NCBI RefSeq assembly: GCF_014650675.1
Contig: NZ_BMVK01000009.1
Coordinates: forward strand, 1-64,000
Source of the DNA: Streptomyces anulatus
GTDB taxonomy: Bacteria; Actinomycetota; Actinomycetes; Streptomycetales; Streptomycetaceae
Direction of reading: 5' to 3'
Length of the DNA: 64,000 bases
Under the pieces are notes generated by a model. The model searched no databases. It was not told the DNA's origin and saw only the letters and a program-made list of their open reading frames with translations. Made by a program: the position numbers and the translations under genes. Shown here one piece after another: positions 1 through 8,532 of this stretch (positions are counted from its first letter, which is position 1; every line of letters begins with the position of its first letter).

Positions 1-61
1 GATGGGCCCCAACTCCTGGCGCGGCTTCAGCCGCTTCATCAACGCAGACGCCTGGGACTGA
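1..61 (+). CDS. C-terminal tail of an unidentified CDS (5' end outside window)
   Basis: The first 61 bases read as an open frame ending in TGA at 59-61, with every third base G or C except one, which is the codon signature of the coding genes here. The visible tail ends FINADAWD. Too little is present to name a family. The gene runs into the window from the left and stops well short of the next gene, which is on the other strand. Confidence 0.4.
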   Translation, partial: MGPNSWRGFSRFINADAWD

Positions 62-297
62 CGAGTTCGTGCACGGTTGACGGTGAGCGTCGAAGGGGCG
101 GTGGGACGTCGAAGGGGTACGTGGGGCCTCGGCGCGCTCACCATCGAGCCGGGATCAGGTCTGCGGCCTGCTCCTGCGACACCGGGCCGGCGATCGCTCG
201 GACGGTGTCGCCCATGTGCTCGTGGGGACCGAGATGACGGGCCGGCGCCCGCCAAGTCGAACGTACGGGCGTCGCGGCCGGCCGCCTCAGCGGCCGC

Positions 298-636
298 TCA
301 GAGGTGGCCGTCCAGGAACGTCCGTACCTCGGCGGTGGTCATAGGTCCCGTGCTGTGCGCCACGGCCTCTCCCTCTTTCAGCAGGAGGCAGGACGGGGCT
401 CCGGTGATCCCGTATCGCTCGGTCGCCGTCGGACAACGTGTGATGTCGGTGCGGACGATCGTCAGGCGGCTCGTGTAGTCGTCGGCGATGTCACCCACGA
501 CGAGGTCCATCACCCGGCAGGGCTCGATCGCCTTGGGCCATGTCCCGGTGAAGTAGGCGAGGACCGGAACACTGCTCATCCCGAGGATGAAATCGAACTC
601 CGCGTCCTCACGGGGTCGGTGAACCCGCTGTGCCAT
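298..636 (-). CDS. thioredoxin-like protein with only the second active-site cysteine
   Basis: A 112-residue single-domain thioredoxin-fold protein. The sequence shows the fold's landmarks: a beta strand (VLAYFTG, about residues 25-31), a tryptophan at 33, a cysteine at 40 in WPKAIEPC, and a cis-proline loop (GAPSC, Pro80). A classical thioredoxin has WCGPC; here the first cysteine is missing and the W-to-C spacing is longer, so a normal dithiol exchange cannot occur. It may act as a monothiol or peroxide-sensing protein, or bind a partner; this is inference. The ATG at 636 is preceded by a strong GGAGGAG ribosome site. No signal peptide is seen, so it is cytoplasmic. It stands alone; the upstream spacer holds a small tandem repeat. 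Confidence 0.75.
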   Translation of the reverse strand: MAQRVHRPREDAEFDFILGMSSVPVLAYFTGTWPKAIEPCRVMDLVVGDIADDYTSRLTIVRTDITRCPTATERYGITGAPSCLLLKEGEAVAHSTGPMTTAEVRTFLDGHL

Positions 637-654
637 GGAAGCTCCTCCCTCATG

Positions 655-684
655 TTCCGTCGTTCCGTCGTTCCGTCGTTCCGC
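655..684. repeat. 8-bp tandem repeat TTCCGTCG, nearly four copies
   Basis: Three perfect TTCCGTCG units (655-662, 663-670, 671-678) and a fourth partial one lie directly upstream of the thioredoxin-like gene. Such short tandem repeats vary by slippage and could alter the spacing of that gene's promoter; no promoter is visible to confirm this. Confidence 0.75.
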
Positions 685-795
685 CCATCATCCCTCGCCC
701 GGTGGTGCCAGGTCGGCCCGGTCGGTCGTCCGGCCGACCTGGCGGAGGGGAGGCACGGGGCCGTCGCGCAGAACCGCGGTGGTCCCGGCGCGAGC

Positions 796-1935
796 TCAGC
801 CGGCCCGCATACCGACCGCCAGCGTCAGTTCAAGGACCCGATGTGGCGATGCGAGATCCGGAAACAGGTCCCGCAGCTGCGACATCCGGTACCGGACGGT
901 CTGGGGATGGACGAACAGGGCCGCCGCCACCTCCTCCCGCCTGCCCTGGTGCAGCAGCCACGCGCGCAGCGTCTCCTCCAGCCGCCGTGCGGTCGCGACA
1001 GGCAAGGTCAACAACGGTGCGAGGGCTCGGGCACGCAGGTCGGCGAACGCGTCCGCGTCGGCGCTCAGCACCAGCTCGGGCAGGTGGTCCTCGGTGTCGC
1101 GAATATCAGAGGAGAGGGTGCGCGCGCGTACGGCGCGTGCGTACGAGGCGGACGCACGCGCCCATGGCCGGGCCGGACCGACCACAGCGGTGCGGTCGGC
1201 CAGCTGCCGCAAGAGACGAGATCGGTCGGCATCGGGGACGAGCAGCACACCAGTGGCATCCGCCAGGTCATCGAGGACCAGGGTGTTCGGGTCGAGCGCA
1301 CGGTAGACAGGTCGGGCCTGGACGGCCGGCAGCAGGACCGCGGTCAGGGAAACCGGAGGCTGCCATCCGGCCCGTTGGCAAGAAGCCAGCAGCACCTCCG
1401 GGCTCGCGCCGGCGAGGAGATCACGGGCCAGATGCTCCAGGTGGCGCTCGTGGGCCCTGCCCCGGGCGGCCAGTTCGTCGGCGTGGCCCGCGGCGCTCGC
1501 GGCGGAGAGCTCGTCGATGTAGGCGAAGGTCAGCTCGGCGAACTTGGCGACCTCGGCGGCGGGCAGACCCGCGGGTACGGCACCCGCCGCCAGGCACCGC
1601 CAGGCCACGCGGGCGCCGACGCGGTAGGCGCTGAGCAGGGCGTCCATCGACCGGCCGTCGCGCACCTCGCCGCGGCCCAGCTCGTAGGCCGCGTCACCGC
1701 CGTCGCCGCCTGTGGCGCTCCCGCTCGCGAGGTCCAGATAGTGCCCGAGGGCGGTGCGGACGGCGCGGCGGATGGTGCCGCCCATGCGGCCCGAAAGGGC
1801 GTTGGCGTAGGAGGGGACCTCGTCGATGATCGCCTGGACGACCTCGTCGGCGGTGGCCTTCAGGACGGCCCGAAGTGCGGTGACCGTCGTCTCGTCCAGG
1901 GCCAGTTCGCTGGCCCTCCGGATTGCATGGCTCAC
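796..1935 (-). CDS. PucR-family transcriptional regulator
   Basis: A 379-residue regulator ending in the PucR-type helix-turn-helix (about residues 330-355, motif AAALFVHPQTVRYRMSQL), the signature of the CdaR/PucR family. The N-terminal 150 residues are helical and match the conserved RsbRD-like region seen in many actinobacterial members. I chose the GTG at 1935 because AGGGA lies 7 bases upstream and the protein then starts SHAIRRASELAL; an in-frame ATG at 1974 would add 13 residues with no clear ribosome site. The gene is divergent from the ferredoxin reductase/desaturase pair across a spacer under 90 bp, so control of those lipid-desaturation genes is the likely role. Its ligand is unknown. 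Confidence 0.88.
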   Translation of the reverse strand: MSHAIRRASELALDETTVTALRAVLKATADEVVQAIIDEVPSYANALSGRMGGTIRRAVRTALGHYLDLASGSATGGDGGDAAYELGRGEVRDGRSMDALLSAYRVGARVAWRCLAAGAVPAGLPAAEVAKFAELTFAYIDELSAASAAGHADELAARGRAHERHLEHLARDLLAGASPEVLLASCQRAGWQPPVSLTAVLLPAVQARPVYRALDPNTLVLDDLADATGVLLVPDADRSRLLRQLADRTAVVGPARPWARASASYARAVRARTLSSDIRDTEDHLPELVLSADADAFADLRARALAPLLTLPVATARRLEETLRAWLLHQGRREEVAAALFVHPQTVRYRMSQLRDLFPDLASPHRVLELTLAVGMRAG

Positions 1936-2021
1936 TTTTTGTTCCCTGCGAACAATTCTGCCGATCAGATTCACGTCCTGCGGTCAGGACTTTACGCCAT
2001 GAGGCGAAGCAAGCTGGGGTC

Positions 2022-3077
2022 ATGACGAGTGCAGCCCTCCGCAGTAGGGCGTGGAAACTGCTGGAGATGGTCACGACGCCGCTGCTGCCGTCGGACTACC
2101 TCGATCTGGTCAGCCCGCTGCGTGCGAGCGCTGACCTTCGTGGGCGCATCGAGGCCGTGCACCCCGAGACGGGTGACGCCGCGACGATCGTGATCAGGCC
2201 GGGACGGGGCTGGCGCGGCCACACGGCCGGTCAGTACGTGCGGATCGGGGTCGACGTCGACGGGGTGCGCCTGTGGCGTGCCTACTCCATCACCTCGCCG
2301 ACGAACCGCCGGGACGGCCGCGTCACGATCACCGTGAAAGCGATCCCGGACGGCAAGGTCAGCAACCACTTGGTCCGCAGGGCGAAACCGGGCACGCTGA
2401 TCCAGCTCGATCAGTCGACCGGTGACTTCGTGCTGTCGCAGGCCAGGCCCGCCAAGGTGCTCTACCTGACTGCCGGCAGCGGTATCACGCCCGTAATGGG
2501 CATGCTGCGCGACACCGAGTTCGACGACGCCGTCATGGTCCACTGCGCGCCGCGGCCGCAGGACGTGATCTTCCGCGACGAACTGCACGACCTGGTCGCG
2601 AACAAGAAGCTTCGGCTCACCGAGGTGCACACCGACAGCGACGGCATGCTCGACATCACCCGTCTCCACGAACTCGTGCCCGACTGGGCCGAGCGCGAGA
2701 CCTGGGCCTGCGGGCCCGCAGGCCTGCTCGACGCGGCCGAAGAGCACTGGACCGGGCACGGCGTCCAAGAGCGCCTGCACACCGAACGCTTCCGCCCCGG
2801 CATCGTCGTCGCCGGCGACGACGGCGAGGTCACCTTCAGCGTCTCCGGCAAGACCGTCCACGCGGACGGCGCCACACCGTTGCTGGACATCGGCGAGGAG
2901 GCCGGTGTGCTCATGCCTTCCGGGTGCCGCATGGGCATCTGCTTCGGCTGCGTCACGCCGCTCAAGGCGGGCGCCGTCCGCGACCTGCGCACCGGCGAGA
3001 TCACCGAGGCCGAGCCGGGCGTCCTCATCCAGACCTGCGTGTCCGCCGCGGCGGGCCCCTGCGACATCGAACGGTAG
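2022..3077 (+). CDS. ferredoxin reductase with C-terminal 2Fe-2S domain (desaturase electron donor)
   Basis: A 351-residue flavoprotein of the ferredoxin-NADP reductase/phenol-hydroxylase reductase type. It has an FAD-binding barrel (RAYSITS motif), an NAD(P)-binding segment (GSGITPVMGML) and a plant-type 2Fe-2S domain at the C-terminus with cysteines in CRMGICFGC and a fourth cysteine in IQTC. It should pass electrons from NAD(P)H to the membrane desaturase encoded 7 bases downstream; the Mycobacterium Rv3230c/DesA3 pair is the known parallel. The start at 2022 (MTSAALRSRAW) follows a GGGG ribosome site; a longer frame back to 1923 would overlap the divergent promoter. Transcribed with the desaturase as a two-gene operon, presumably controlled by the adjacent PucR protein. 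Confidence 0.9.
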   Translation: MTSAALRSRAWKLLEMVTTPLLPSDYLDLVSPLRASADLRGRIEAVHPETGDAATIVIRPGRGWRGHTAGQYVRIGVDVDGVRLWRAYSITSPTNRRDGRVTITVKAIPDGKVSNHLVRRAKPGTLIQLDQSTGDFVLSQARPAKVLYLTAGSGITPVMGMLRDTEFDDAVMVHCAPRPQDVIFRDELHDLVANKKLRLTEVHTDSDGMLDITRLHELVPDWAERETWACGPAGLLDAAEEHWTGHGVQERLHTERFRPGIVVAGDDGEVTFSVSGKTVHADGATPLLDIGEEAGVLMPSGCRMGICFGCVTPLKAGAVRDLRTGEITEAEPGVLIQTCVSAAAGPCDIER

Positions 3078-3084
3078 GAGCATC

Positions 3085-4203
3085 TTGACCGCCATCGACC
3101 CCACCGCCCACCTGACCGCGGAGCAGATCGAGGAGCTGGGCCGCGAGCTTGATGCGATCCGCGACGAGGTGATCGCCGGGCGCGGCGAGAAAGACGCCGC
3201 CTACATCCGTAAGGTCATCTCGGCGCAGCGCAAGCTCGAGCTGGTCAGCAGGGGCGTGCTGCTGTTCTCGATCTTCCCGCCCGCGTGGCTGCTCGGCACC
3301 GCCGGGCTGTCCGTGGCGAAGATCATGGACAACATGGAGATCGGCCACAACATCCTGCACGGCCAGTGGGACTGGATGCGGGACCCGAAGATTCACTCCA
3401 CCACCTGGGAGTGGGATCACGTCTCGCCGTCCGATCAGTGGAAGCACTCGCACAACGAGCTGCACCACACGTACACCAACGTGATCGGCAAGGACAACGA
3501 CCTCGGCTACGGCATCATGCGCGTCGACGAGGACCAGAAGTGGCACCCCTTCCACCTCGGCCAGCCGCTGTGGAACTTCCTCAACGCCTGCTTCTTCGAG
3601 TACGGCATCGCCGCGTACGACCTGGAGCTCGGCAAGAACCTCGGCAAGTCGAGGCGGAAGAACCCGGAGTTCCGCGCGCGGGCCAAGGCCGTGGGCCGGA
3701 AGATCCGCAAGCAGGTGCTCAAGGACTACGTGATCCACCCGTTGCTGTCCGGCCCGTCCTTCCTCACCACGCTCGGCGCCACGTTCACCGCGAACCTGGT
3801 CCGCAACATCTGGTCCCACTCGGTGATCATGTGCGGGCACTTCCCCGAGGGCGTACAGGTATTCGAGCGCGAGTCGATCCAGGGCGAGACGCGCGGCCAG
3901 TGGTACCTGCGCCAGATGATGGGCTCGGCGAACATCAGCGGCAGCAAGGCCATGCACTTCATGACCGGCAACCTGTCGCACCAGATCGAGCACCACCTGT
4001 TCCCGGACCTGCCGAGCAACCGGTACGCCGAGGTCGCGGTGAAGGTGCGCGCGCTGTTCGAGAAGTACGAGTTGGAGTACGTCACCGGCCCGCTGCCCAA
4101 GCAGGTGTTCTCCGCGTGGCACAAGGTGTTCCGGCTTTCGCTGCCGAACAAGCAGCCCAAGGTCAAAGCACCGGACCGCGAGAAGGAACTCGTCGCCGCC
4201 TGA
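3085..4203 (+). CDS. membrane fatty-acid desaturase, DesA3-like
   Basis: A 372-residue integral-membrane di-iron desaturase. The three histidine boxes are visible: H88-x3-H92 (HNILH), H123-x3-HH (HNELHH, residues 123-128) and the final QIEHHLFP box (residues 300-307). Hydrophobic stretches lie between them. It inserts a double bond into acyl chains of CoA esters or phospholipids, using electrons from the preceding reductase. I chose the TTG at 3085 because TAGGAG sits just upstream and the protein then begins TAIDPTAHLT; the frame stays open further left but only inside the reductase gene. Substrate and bond position cannot be read from sequence; a delta-9 stearoyl activity is the usual one for this pair. 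Confidence 0.9.
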   Translation: MTAIDPTAHLTAEQIEELGRELDAIRDEVIAGRGEKDAAYIRKVISAQRKLELVSRGVLLFSIFPPAWLLGTAGLSVAKIMDNMEIGHNILHGQWDWMRDPKIHSTTWEWDHVSPSDQWKHSHNELHHTYTNVIGKDNDLGYGIMRVDEDQKWHPFHLGQPLWNFLNACFFEYGIAAYDLELGKNLGKSRRKNPEFRARAKAVGRKIRKQVLKDYVIHPLLSGPSFLTTLGATFTANLVRNIWSHSVIMCGHFPEGVQVFERESIQGETRGQWYLRQMMGSANISGSKAMHFMTGNLSHQIEHHLFPDLPSNRYAEVAVKVRALFEKYELEYVTGPLPKQVFSAWHKVFRLSLPNKQPKVKAPDREKELVAA

Positions 4204-4446
4204 CTCCCGGCATTGGTGCAGGTCTCTCGGCGGTACTACCGGGGCTTCCTGGAGGAAGAGGCCGTGCCCGGCGACCTGCACGGCAGCACGGCCCGGTTCC
4301 GCCGCCTGATCCCGTCCGCCCTCCGGACACCGGCGGCCCCGCCCACACGGGCCGGGCCGCCGACCACTCCCCTGGACCTCAGCGCGCCGCGCCCGGCAGC
4401 TTGAGGACGTCGATGGCCTGCGGCGGTTCCGGTCCGCTGTGGAGCG

Positions 4447-5040
4447 CTACTGCGGTACGGGCGTCTCTCCGGATACCGCGATGCCCGCCTCGCGGAAGTC
4501 GTCCAGGGTCGAGTTGATGGTGTCGGGGGCGACGCCGACGGAGTAGTCCAGGCGTACGTGTGCGCGGAAGCCGGCCTTCACCGCGTCCAGCGCTGTGGCA
4601 CGCACGCAGTGGTCCGTGGCGATGCCCACCACGTCGACGTGCTCCACTCCCCGGGCACGCAACCAGTCCGCCAGGGCCGTGCCCTGCTCGTCCGCGCCTT
4701 CGAAGCCGCTCTTGGAAGAGCTGTGGGCGCCTTTGAAGAAGACGGCGTCGACCTTGCCGCCGGTGACGGCGGGCGCGAAGTGCGGGTGGAACTCCCCGCC
4801 CTCGCCCCCGGCCACGCAGTGCACGGGGAAGCTGTCCTTGAAGTCCGGGTGCTCCGAGAAGTGGCTTCCCGGGTCGATGTGGTGATCGCGGGTGGCCACG
4901 ACGTACTGGTAGTCACGGCCGGCGCTCCGCTCCACCAGGTCGGCGATCTTCGTCGCGATCCGCGCGCCACCCGACACGGGAACGCTGCCGCCTTCACAGA
5001 AGTCGTTCTGCACGTCCACGACGATCAAACCTCGGCTCAT
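4447..5040 (-). CDS. pncA: nicotinamidase (isochorismatase family)
   Basis: A 197-residue cysteine hydrolase that converts nicotinamide to nicotinate in NAD salvage. The catalytic triad is present: Asp9 (VVDVQND), Lys103 (VFFKGAH) and Cys145 (IATDHCVRAT). The metal-binding set D52-x-H54-x5-H60 with His74 matches PncA rather than general isochorismatases, and the length fits the family. The ATG at 5040 has GGGGG about 7 bases upstream; seven extra in-frame codons to 5061 are less likely. It is a single gene, convergent with the desaturase. Confidence 0.92.
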   Translation of the reverse strand: MSRGLIVVDVQNDFCEGGSVPVSGGARIATKIADLVERSAGRDYQYVVATRDHHIDPGSHFSEHPDFKDSFPVHCVAGGEGGEFHPHFAPAVTGGKVDAVFFKGAHSSSKSGFEGADEQGTALADWLRARGVEHVDVVGIATDHCVRATALDAVKAGFRAHVRLDYSVGVAPDTINSTLDDFREAGIAVSGETPVPQ

Positions 5041-5693
5041 TGACGAGCCCCCTTCACCCACGCATGGGAACAGCGGTCAGAAACTCTGGAGAAATCTCAC
5101 GGCCCCGGGCACGGAACGCGGTGGCGCGAAAGCAGCGGAGACACCCCTCCCTGTTCTACCGGCCCCCCGCCGGCGGCTCATGTCCAACGACCGCCACTCA
5201 CCCGCACGGACGCGGATATTCACCGCAGGAACGATTCACGGACACTCATCAGGACCACGGCGGGCGCGACGGGTGACGGAGCGCCCTGAGTTTCCCACCG
5301 CATCGGGCGAGGACGAAAAAATCCAGACGGTTCACTATCCGGATCGGCAGCTAATAGGCAACGCCCCTGTTGACCAGAACGCCCGGCCCTGCAGGCGCGA
5401 GGCGCCTTCACAGTGACTTCGCTTCGACCGATAAAGGCGTAGTTCTCAACCAGGCAGCAGAAGAGGTCGGGGCACCGACCTGTGCGGGTTGATTTCGGCG
5501 GGAGCGGTCACCCAGCAGCATAGATCCTCTTTTTGCCTGAGTGCATACAGAGAGCAGTGGACGCCCTATTTGCCGACCGATATCTCTACGATCGAAGCCA
5601 TAGCCAGCACGACGGCACCTTGGTCAGCCTTTGATCCTTTTCATGATAGAGTTTTGATGATTTAGCAGGACGACGCGATAAAAGGGGAACGGC
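5041..5693. other. 653-bp intergenic region, no gene recognised
   Basis: No frame here combines a start, a ribosome site and the usual G/C third-position bias. The right end (about 5520-5690) is clearly AT-richer than the surroundings and directly precedes the orphan gene at 5694, so it probably holds that gene's promoter. I could not pick a specific promoter with confidence. Confidence 0.5.
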
Positions 5694-6293
5694 GTGAATA
5701 CCGAGAAGGTTACGGCTCGACGTCTTACGGCCGAGGAGACTGCAGGTTTGGACCTCCAGGACAGTGTCTTCGTCCCGGCAGGGACGGATGGCGTTTCCCT
5801 CGACTGCTACGCACCAGCTTTCCTTACGAAGCCGGGAAAGAATTTCGAGGGTGGGTCCTTCACTGTTCGGACGGAATTCGGCGAGGAGGTGCACGTCCTT
5901 CCCGACAATGCCGAAGAGGGCGGAATCTGGGTCGCGGACAAAGCAGGAGAGGAAATCGAGGTGCTCCAGAGCGCCGGCGTCCTGCTGAACCTGGCCCTCT
6001 TCGTTCCGGGCGGAAGCAAGGTGTCCTTGGAATCGCTCTACTCCGCGGCCCGGGACGCGTTCGGTGCGGGGATCGTCCAGCGTTGGAGCGAGGAAGTCGT
6101 CGCAGTACCGGACGTCAAGGTCGACCTGTACGAGGAGCCGGCCCGGGGACGCAAGAACACGAACGGCCAGAACCGCGACCGCCGCGCCCTGGACATCTAC
6201 CCGACCCGTGTGCGGTTCCTCGAGCCCAGCGAGGGCTGGAAGTTCGTCGTCGAGCCGCACAAGGAGATCGTCGACGAGACGCCGACGATCTGA
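5694..6293 (+). CDS. uncharacterised acidic protein
   Basis: A 199-residue cytoplasmic protein with no signal peptide or membrane segment that I can assign to a family. It is acidic in the middle and carries a short basic patch (RGRKNTNGQNRDRR) near residue 150. The GTG start at 5694 is supported by an excellent AAGGGGAA ribosome site. Its first 100 codons use more A/T at third positions than the neighbouring genes, which together with the AT-rich upstream region hints at recent acquisition. A clear hairpin terminator follows the stop, so it is a single-gene transcription unit. Function unknown. Confidence 0.7.
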   Translation: MNTEKVTARRLTAEETAGLDLQDSVFVPAGTDGVSLDCYAPAFLTKPGKNFEGGSFTVRTEFGEEVHVLPDNAEEGGIWVADKAGEEIEVLQSAGVLLNLALFVPGGSKVSLESLYSAARDAFGAGIVQRWSEEVVAVPDVKVDLYEEPARGRKNTNGQNRDRRALDIYPTRVRFLEPSEGWKFVVEPHKEIVDETPTI

Positions 6294-6328
6294 CCTGACC
6301 TGACAGCAGGTTAGCTGTACTTTCGCGG

Positions 6329-6354
6329 GAGCCCGTCAGCACGCTGGCGGGCTC
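6329..6354 (+). terminator. hairpin terminator after the orphan gene
   Basis: GAGCCCG and CGGGCTC form the outer stem and CAGC/GCTG continues it, with a three-to-four-base loop, followed by TTCGCC. It lies 36 bases beyond the stop at 6293. Confidence 0.75.
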
Positions 6355-6360
6355 TTCGCC

Positions 6361-6621
6361 GTGGGGGCCGGCCCCCCTCCGCCGGCCTCATGGCCGCGCA
6401 TGACCCTGACCGGTCTCGGCCTCGACGCGGCGACGGCCGGACGGCACGCGCGGGACTCCCTCACGGGCGGGAATCCGGGCGGGGTGGCGCTGCTGGGCGT
6501 GCTGGCCCGGACCATGACCGACGGCGCGGTGGAAGCGCCGGGGGTGGCGGTGGCCTACGGGCCGGGGTTCACCGCGGCCGGGCCGTATCTGCGGGCGGTG
6601 CGCTCAGGCGCAGCCGGGTGA
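6361..6621 (+). pseudogene. probable 3' remnant of a type III polyketide synthase-like gene
   Basis: An 86-residue open frame whose last 50 residues resemble the C-terminal end of chalcone-synthase-type enzymes: a GGNPGG segment where the family has GN(M)SS with its catalytic Asn, followed about 25 residues later by VAVAYGPGFTA, the counterpart of the conserved GFGPG loop near the enzyme end. The catalytic Cys and His regions (normally about 300 residues of protein) are absent, and the upstream bases are a terminator, so this can only be a fragment. Its 3' end overlaps the convergent TetR gene by 53 bases. The match is by eye and short, so a chance resemblance is possible. Confidence 0.35.
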
Positions 6622-7225
6622 GGACGGCCGGCCGGGCCAGGCCAGGCATGATCAGGGCCCACATGGCGCTGACCTGCTGGTGCAGGGCGTCGCGCTCGTC
6701 AAGGGCGAGTGCGAGCAGCTGCACTCCGCTGTAGCAGCCGACGAGGGTCCGGGACGCCTCCTCCGGAGTGACGTGGTCCTGGAGCTCGTCGGCGGCACGG
6801 GCGGATTCGAGAACGGCGGTGACGGCCCCCAGCGGGCCCGCATAGCTTTCGGCGGTCTGGTACGGCCCCGGCTCGATACTGAGGCGCACCGCGGCCCGCA
6901 GGACGGGGTCCTCCAGAATGCCGGCGGTGTAGAGGTGGCTGACGTCGATCAGCGCCTGGAGCCAGACCTTCGGGGCCGGACCCGACGCCGCCTGCTCGGA
7001 GACCTTCTGGAAGAACTCGTGCTGACGGTCCAGGATCGCGTCGCCGAGCTGCTCCTTGCCCTCGAAGTGGTGGTAGAAGCCGCCGCGGGAGACTCCGGCC
7101 CGGCGCAGGATCTCCGGGGTCGTCGCACCGGCGTACCCGGCCCGGTCGATCACGACTCCGGCGGCCTCGACGAGCCGCAGGACCATCTGCTCGCGGCGGT
7201 CTCCGCGGTCCCCGTTCTCCTGCAT
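6569..7225 (-). CDS. TetR-family regulator of the gamma-butyrolactone-receptor (ScbR/ArpA) type
   Basis: A 218-residue repressor with an N-terminal TetR helix-turn-helix (about residues 12-60; TTPEILRRAGVSRGGFYHHFEGKE) and a C-terminal ligand domain whose end (MWALIMPGLARPAVLTRLRLS) follows the pattern of ScbR/ArpA receptors. Those proteins release DNA on binding gamma-butyrolactones and control antibiotic production and differentiation. No complete butyrolactone synthase (AfsA/ScbA) is next to it, so it may be an orphan pseudo-receptor. The ATG at 7225 has GGAGG 8 bases upstream; further in-frame Met codons upstream lack support. Confidence 0.8.
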   Translation of the reverse strand: MQENGDRGDRREQMVLRLVEAAGVVIDRAGYAGATTPEILRRAGVSRGGFYHHFEGKEQLGDAILDRQHEFFQKVSEQAASGPAPKVWLQALIDVSHLYTAGILEDPVLRAAVRLSIEPGPYQTAESYAGPLGAVTAVLESARAADELQDHVTPEEASRTLVGCYSGVQLLALALDERDALHQQVSAMWALIMPGLARPAVLTRLRLSAPPADTARPR

Positions 7226-7586
7226 CGCTGTGACGCCTCCCTCGGTCGCGTCCGACGCTACCCGCGAGTCCGGCAACACGCTCCCGGTACGCAGCCCGAT
7301 GCCAGGCGTCGGCGCACTCCTGCCGCTCCTGCCGCCCCGCCTCGATGTCGCCCAAGGCTCCCACCGCCGCATCGGCGGCGACCGCGTTCGTCACCGGCTC
7401 GGAGACCAGGAGCGCGACGGGCCGTGTACGTCGGTGGGCAGCAGCGGGCCGCCCAGCGGCGTGCGGCGTCCTCGGAAGCGGCAACCGGCGGGCCGGGCGG
7501 AAGGGCCAGAGCCGGCCCCGAGCCGGGTTCGGCTCGGTCGCGAATGGCGGAAACGGAATCGTGCTGCGCTCCCGTCGCGCCGAAAG
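7226..7586. other. 361-bp region without a convincing gene
   Basis: Carries the promoter side of the TetR gene. A minus-strand frame around 7380-7430 spells VALLVSEPVTNAV, close to the ATP-binding motif of anti-sigma/histidine-kinase ATPases, but no flanking homology follows; it may be debris or chance. Confidence 0.4.
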
Positions 7587-8210
7587 TCAGGGGAGACCTA
7601 CCAGGCCCCAGCCCCGGCGAGCAGCCTCCGTAACCACTCCGCCCCATTCACGCAGAAGGGCAACGAAGCCCTCGAAGGTGTCCGGACGGCCCGCCCAGCC
7701 CTCGCACTCGACAGCGAACGGACCTCTCAACCCCTCCAGACACGGCTCGACCCGTTCCCAGGCCCGGGCCTTCCCCGCCACCGCCTCCGGCAGACAGACC
7801 AGCAGGACATTCGGGTGCCCTCGGCCGGTGGCAGGCGGGAAGACTCCTCCCCAGCCGCTCGCCGCCGGATCATCGGCCTGATCCGCGTTCCAGATCAGAC
7901 CTCCGAGGAAGCTGTCCCCCACCTCCCGCACGGACGCGTCGACGAGTGGTCGCATGTCAGCCCATGCGGCACCTGCACGGACATGCGGAAGGTGGGCGCG
8001 GGTGGTGGTGAGGAAGTTGTACTCGGCGCACCATGCCGGTGCTCTGCCGGGCGGCCGGAGCCAGCCGTGCGCCCGCTCGTACCCGTCGTCGTCCACGTCG
8101 TCGAGCTCCCACGGCCATGCCATGTCGTCGAGCCGTCCGATCCGGTTCTCGACGGGGAGCGCACCCAACTGCCCCCAGTCCACCATGAATACCGTGAGAT
8201 CCCTGCCCAT
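7587..8210 (-). CDS. conserved-looking hypothetical protein
   Basis: A 207-residue soluble protein rich in Trp and acidic residues (for example DMAWPWELDDVDDDGYERAH), with good third-position G/C bias. The composition resembles a group of actinobacterial hypothetical proteins of unknown function; I cannot name a domain. I chose the ATG at 8210 (MGRDLTVFMVDW); a longer frame to 8276 adds a low-quality leader. The ribosome site is weak. It is divergent from the protease gene. Confidence 0.65.
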   Translation of the reverse strand: MGRDLTVFMVDWGQLGALPVENRIGRLDDMAWPWELDDVDDDGYERAHGWLRPPGRAPAWCAEYNFLTTTRAHLPHVRAGAAWADMRPLVDASVREVGDSFLGGLIWNADQADDPAASGWGGVFPPATGRGHPNVLLVCLPEAVAGKARAWERVEPCLEGLRGPFAVECEGWAGRPDTFEGFVALLREWGGVVTEAARRGWGLVGLP

Positions 8211-8532
8211 GGAAGCAGCATAGGAAGGGTGTGCAGGGCACGTCGCGTGCGGGCCGTTGACGCCGCGACAGCTCACCTCGCCCCTCGTCGGGTCGCGGCG
8301 CGAACCACGTGGGGTCCCGAGCCCCTGTGGACACCATGCGACGGCCTTGTTGCGTTACGTGCAGCCAGAGTTGACGGAGCGTCAACACCATGGCGAGTCC
8401 ATGACAGCACCTTGTCGGCGCTTGCTCGTCCGGAACACGCGGCGGCATCGTCGGATGCGGCGTACGGACCCCGTGCGCCGCATCCCCCGACGCGTGAACC
8501 TCCGACGCGTCACTGTTCGAGGAGACTTCTTC

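Noticed and set aside
304..2025. 573-codon plus-strand frame across the thioredoxin-like and PucR genes
   Set aside because: Low-complexity Gly/Arg-rich translation, no domain, and it overlaps two well-supported minus-strand genes.
4213..4404. 63-codon plus-strand ORF between desaturase and nicotinamidase genes
   Set aside because: No ribosome site, Pro/Ala-rich second half and no recognised domain; may be leftover sequence.
7380..7430. VALLVSEPVTNAV on the minus strand, similar to the anti-sigma/histidine-kinase ATPase N-box
   Set aside because: Only about 12 residues match, with no other ATPase motif and no supported start; could be chance.
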